From positions 1 through 9,190 of the forward strand of contig CALFXX010000149.1 of the NCBI GenBank assembly GCA_937952975.1: a DNA stretch of 9,190 nucleotides. Reading direction: 5' to 3'. Below, piece after piece: positions 7,611 through 9,190 of this stretch (its first letter is position 1; each line of letters opens with the position of its first letter). The translations under genes were made by a program, and so were the position numbers. The DNA comes from an uncultured Alcaligenaceae bacterium. Lineage in GTDB: Bacteria; Pseudomonadota; Gammaproteobacteria; Burkholderiales; Burkholderiaceae_B. The notes beneath the pieces were generated by a model. That model ran no database searches. It saw only the letters and a list, made by a program, of their open reading frames with translations, and was not told where the DNA came from.

Positions 7611-7617
7611 GGATTTT
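7586..7617 (+). terminator. Candidate terminator hairpin after galU
   Basis: CGTCGCTGCG (7586-7595) pairs with CGCAGTGACG (7601-7610) around a CTCCT loop. This gives a 10-base-pair stem with one G-U pair. It is followed by GGATTTTCCT, with a run of only four T. It begins 13 bases after the galU stop. The stem is strong but the T-tract is short, so it may instead be only a repeat hairpin or an mRNA 3' end stabiliser. Confidence 0.4.
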
Positions 7618-7629
7618 CCTAAGTGGCTG

Positions 7630-7706
7630 CCATCGCGAGCGCAGCGTGACCGTCATTGCGAGCGCAGCGTGACTGTCATCGCGAGCGAAGCGTGGCGATC
7701 CATTGC
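7630..7706 (+). repeat. Three direct short repeat units, 23-base period
   Basis: Three near-identical units start with CATCGCGAGCGCAGCGTGAC (7631), CATTGCGAGCGCAGCGTGAC (7654) and CATCGCGAGCGAAGCGTGGC (7677), exactly 23 bases apart. The third continues into GATCCATTGC, the usual longer tail of this repeat family. Units 1 and 2 differ by one base; unit 3 has two further changes. No plausible gene is encoded here. The array fills most of the 163-base gap between the convergent galU and tusA ends, a typical site for REP-like elements. A short palindrome, GCCGCTCGCGGC, follows at 7705-7716. Confidence 0.8.
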
Positions 7707-7735
7707 CGCTCGCGGCGCTTTGCCACCACCGGTCA

Positions 7736-7963
7736 TCAACGTCGTTGCAAGCCGAAGATGAAATGCGCGTCGGTCTTTTCCTGAACCACCAAGGCATGGC
7801 CTGTTTGCCTGGCAAAGGCTTCGAAATCGCGCCAAGACCCTGGATCGGTGGCCACCACCTTGAGCACCTGGCCTGACGTCATGTCGGCCAGCGCTTTTTT
7901 GGCTTTCAAAATGGGCAGCGGACAATTCAGACCGCTGGTGTCGATTTCTTTGTCGAAATTCAT
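7736..7963 (-). CDS. TusA-family sulfur carrier / sulfurtransferase
   Basis: A 75-residue protein with the TusA/SirA family signature. Near the N-terminus is DTSGLNCPLPILKAKKAL (8-25), with the CPxP motif and the single predicted persulfide-bearing Cys14. Family members pass sulfur as a persulfide to partners in tRNA thiolation, molybdenum cofactor synthesis or sulfur oxidation. Which role applies here cannot be read from sequence, so I leave the symbol open. The ATG at 7963 overlaps the stop of the Nudix gene as ATGA and has an AGGA 9 bases upstream. The frame is open well upstream of this ATG, but that part is a shadow of the Nudix gene. It is the last gene of the cysM-Nudix-tusA run, and its 3' end faces the repeat array and galU. 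Confidence 0.88.
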   Translation of the reverse strand: MNFDKEIDTSGLNCPLPILKAKKALADMTSGQVLKVVATDPGSWRDFEAFARQTGHALVVQEKTDAHFIFGLQRR

Positions 7964-8508
7964 GCAGGCTTGTCCTGGTTGCCGTAGCGCTCTTCCCAGC
8001 TCATGAAGCGCGGCTCGATGCCGATGCTGCGCAACCAGTCGCCCACGGCGTAGCCGGTGCCGGCGGGCCAGCAAATGATGTCTTCGGGTTTGTACATCTT
8101 GTACTCGGCCAACTCCGGCGACAAGCGCACCTCGCCCTCGGCCATGGCGTGATACGCAATGATCACCTGGTTCATTCGCTTGAATTCGTAAGCGCCCACC
8201 AGCTTCAAAGCGCTCACCGTCAAATTGGTTTCTTCGGCGATTTCGCGTGCGATGCCTTCTTCGGGCGACTCGCCCGCTTCCATGAAGCCGGTGATCAAGG
8301 CAAAGCGGCGGCCGGGCCAAGCCGCGTTGCGCGCCAGCAAAATCTCGTCACCCACCTGCACAATGCCTGCCAGCACCGGCGTGGGGTTGTTCCAGTGCGT
8401 GTAGCCGCAACTGGGGCAGCGCAGGCGCAGCTTTTCGCCGCCATCTTCCATTTGGGGTATCCAAGCCAAAGGCTCGGCGCACATGGGACAAAACCGAAAT
8501 TCAGACAT
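7960..8508 (-). CDS. Zinc-ribbon Nudix hydrolase
   Basis: A 182-residue protein. An N-terminal zinc ribbon has two Cys pairs, CPMC (7-10) and CPSC (31-34), followed by GYTHWNNPTPVLAG, as in the Nudix_N_2 type of N-terminal domain. The Nudix box is at 74-96: Gly74, Glu80 and REIAEETNL (88-96), supplying the metal-binding glutamates. The glycine usually found two residues from the end of the box is Asn95. Nudix enzymes cleave nucleoside diphosphates linked to another group; the substrate here is unknown. I do not see the SQPWPFPxS motif of NADH pyrophosphatase NudC after the box. The ATG at 8508 puts the zinc ribbon at the very N-terminus; it has a modest AGAAAG site. The open frame above it (to 8598) is low-quality and overlaps the end of cysM. 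It lies 41 bases after cysM and overlaps tusA by 4 bases. Confidence 0.9.
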   Translation of the reverse strand: MSEFRFCPMCAEPLAWIPQMEDGGEKLRLRCPSCGYTHWNNPTPVLAGIVQVGDEILLARNAAWPGRRFALITGFMEAGESPEEGIAREIAEETNLTVSALKLVGAYEFKRMNQVIIAYHAMAEGEVRLSPELAEYKMYKPEDIICWPAGTGYAVGDWLRSIGIEPRFMSWEERYGNQDKPA

Positions 8509-8549
8509 GAAAGACTTTCTGCAAAAACAATGACGGCTGGCGCGAGCGC

Positions 8550-9190
8550 TCAGGCGGGGAACACACCGGTCGACAAATAACGGTCGCCGCGATCGCACAC
8601 AATGAAGACGATCACCGCATTGCGTGCGGTGCGCGAAATTTGCTGCGCCACCCAGCAGGCCCCGGCAGCAGAGATGCCGGCAAAAATACCTTCGGATCGC
8701 GCCATTTGGCGGCAGGTTTCTTCGGCGTCGCCCTGGCTCACCAAGACCAACTCGTCCACGGCTGTGGGGTCGTAAATTTTGGGCAAGTATTCCTCAGGCC
8801 ACTTGCGAATGCCGGGGATGCGTGAACCTTCGGAGGGCTGCGCGCCGATGATGCGAATTGCCGGATTCTTTTCTTTGAGAAAACGCGACACGCCGGTGAT
8901 GGTGCCGGTGGTGCCCATGGCGCTGACGAAGTGGGTGATCTTGCCGCCGGTCTGCTCCCAGATCTCGGGGCCGGTGGTCTCGTAGTGGATGCGCGGGTTA
9001 TCGGGGTTGGCAAACTGGTCCAGAATGCGCCCCTTGCCCTGCGCAGCCATGCTGTCGGCCAGGTCGCGCGCGTACTCCATGCCGCCGCTCTTGGGCGTCA
9101 AGATCAGCTCGGCGCCAAAGGCTTTCATGGTCTGAGCGCGTTCGATCGACAGGTCCTCGGGCATGATCAAAATCATGCGGTAGCCCTTGA
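8550..9190 (-). CDS. cysM: Cysteine synthase B, C-terminal part (start beyond window)
   Basis: The frame is open to the window edge: codons for K-G-Y-R precede the first internal Met, so the ATG at 9176 is not the start. About 212 of roughly 300 residues are visible. This PLP-dependent enzyme makes cysteine from O-acetylserine and sulfide, and the CysM isoform can also use thiosulfate. Counting from the first visible residue, the PLP phosphate-binding loop GTTGT is at 92-96, and GISAAGA, the Ser/Gly region near the cofactor, is at 171-177. Features favouring CysM over CysK are EGSRIPGIRKWPEEYLP (120-136) and the C-terminal VCDRGDRYLSTGVF (198-211). The catalytic lysine is outside the window. 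It leads a likely operon with the Nudix and tusA genes. Confidence 0.94.
   Translation of the reverse strand, partial: KGYRMILIMPEDLSIERAQTMKAFGAELILTPKSGGMEYARDLADSMAAQGKGRILDQFANPDNPRIHYETTGPEIWEQTGGKITHFVSAMGTTGTITGVSRFLKEKNPAIRIIGAQPSEGSRIPGIRKWPEEYLPKIYDPTAVDELVLVSQGDAEETCRQMARSEGIFAGISAAGACWVAQQISRTARNAVIVFIVCDRGDRYLSTGVFPA

Noticed and set aside
7630..7706. CRISPR array suggested by regularly spaced repeats
   Set aside because: The units are about 20 bases with only about 3 bases between them. There are no spacers and no cas genes, so it is a short tandem/interspersed repeat.
6967..7815. Open frame (282 residues) antisense to galU and running through the repeats
   Set aside because: Its first part translates the repeat units and the rest is galU read backwards. 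It shows no family motif, and it conflicts with both galU and tusA.
7964..8320. N-terminal extension of the TusA-like protein to about 194 residues
   Set aside because: The extra part is an Arg/His-rich shadow of the Nudix gene in another frame. The TusA fold is complete from the ATG at 7963, which has its own AGGA site.
8509..8549. Hidden small gene or terminator between cysM and the Nudix gene
   Set aside because: The 41-base gap shows no start with a ribosome site leading to a separate frame and no hairpin with a T-run. It looks like a simple intra-operon spacer.

Overview
This window looks like an ordinary chromosomal segment of a betaproteobacterium of the order Burkholderiales. The evidence is the family-level character of the encoded proteins and the gene order: ndk-rlmN-rodZ-ispG-hisS on the minus strand, valS-galU on the plus strand and cysM-Nudix-tusA on the minus strand. 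It is densely packed with housekeeping genes. I found no phage, transposase, CRISPR, toxin, rRNA or tRNA gene, and no previously undescribed system.

Left block (about 1-3519, minus strand): one compact cluster read in the order ndk (nucleoside diphosphate kinase), rlmN (23S rRNA/tRNA A2 methyltransferase), a shortened RodZ-like membrane HTH protein, ispG (isoprenoid [4Fe-4S] enzyme) and the first 29 codons of hisS. The rlmN/rodZ and rodZ/ispG junctions are both 4-base ATGA overlaps, so translation is probably coupled. Two things stand out. The RodZ-like protein ends just after its membrane segment and lacks a periplasmic domain. No pilF/pilW TPR gene sits between rlmN and rodZ.

Centre (3520-3690) is a short divergent control region between ndk and valS with weak candidate promoters back to back. 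It is followed by valS, a full-length valyl-tRNA synthetase, and 21 bases later by galU (UDP-glucose pyrophosphorylase), probably as one transcript. G+C content and leucine codon choice change inside valS. By hand count, 300-base blocks to the left are near 55-57% G+C. Blocks after about 6000 are near 61-66%, with CTG favoured for leucine. The change is near a linker insertion between the catalytic and anticodon-binding domains. It could mark a recombination junction or a metagenomic assembly join.

Right block (7573-9190): the convergent gap after galU holds a family of short repeats, one inverted hairpin-forming copy and three direct copies at an exact 23-base period. It may terminate transcription from both sides. 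Beyond it, reading leftward, lie cysM (cysteine synthase B, cut by the window edge), a zinc-ribbon Nudix hydrolase and a small TusA-family sulfur carrier. The last two overlap by ATGA. The set suggests a small sulfur/cysteine-linked operon.
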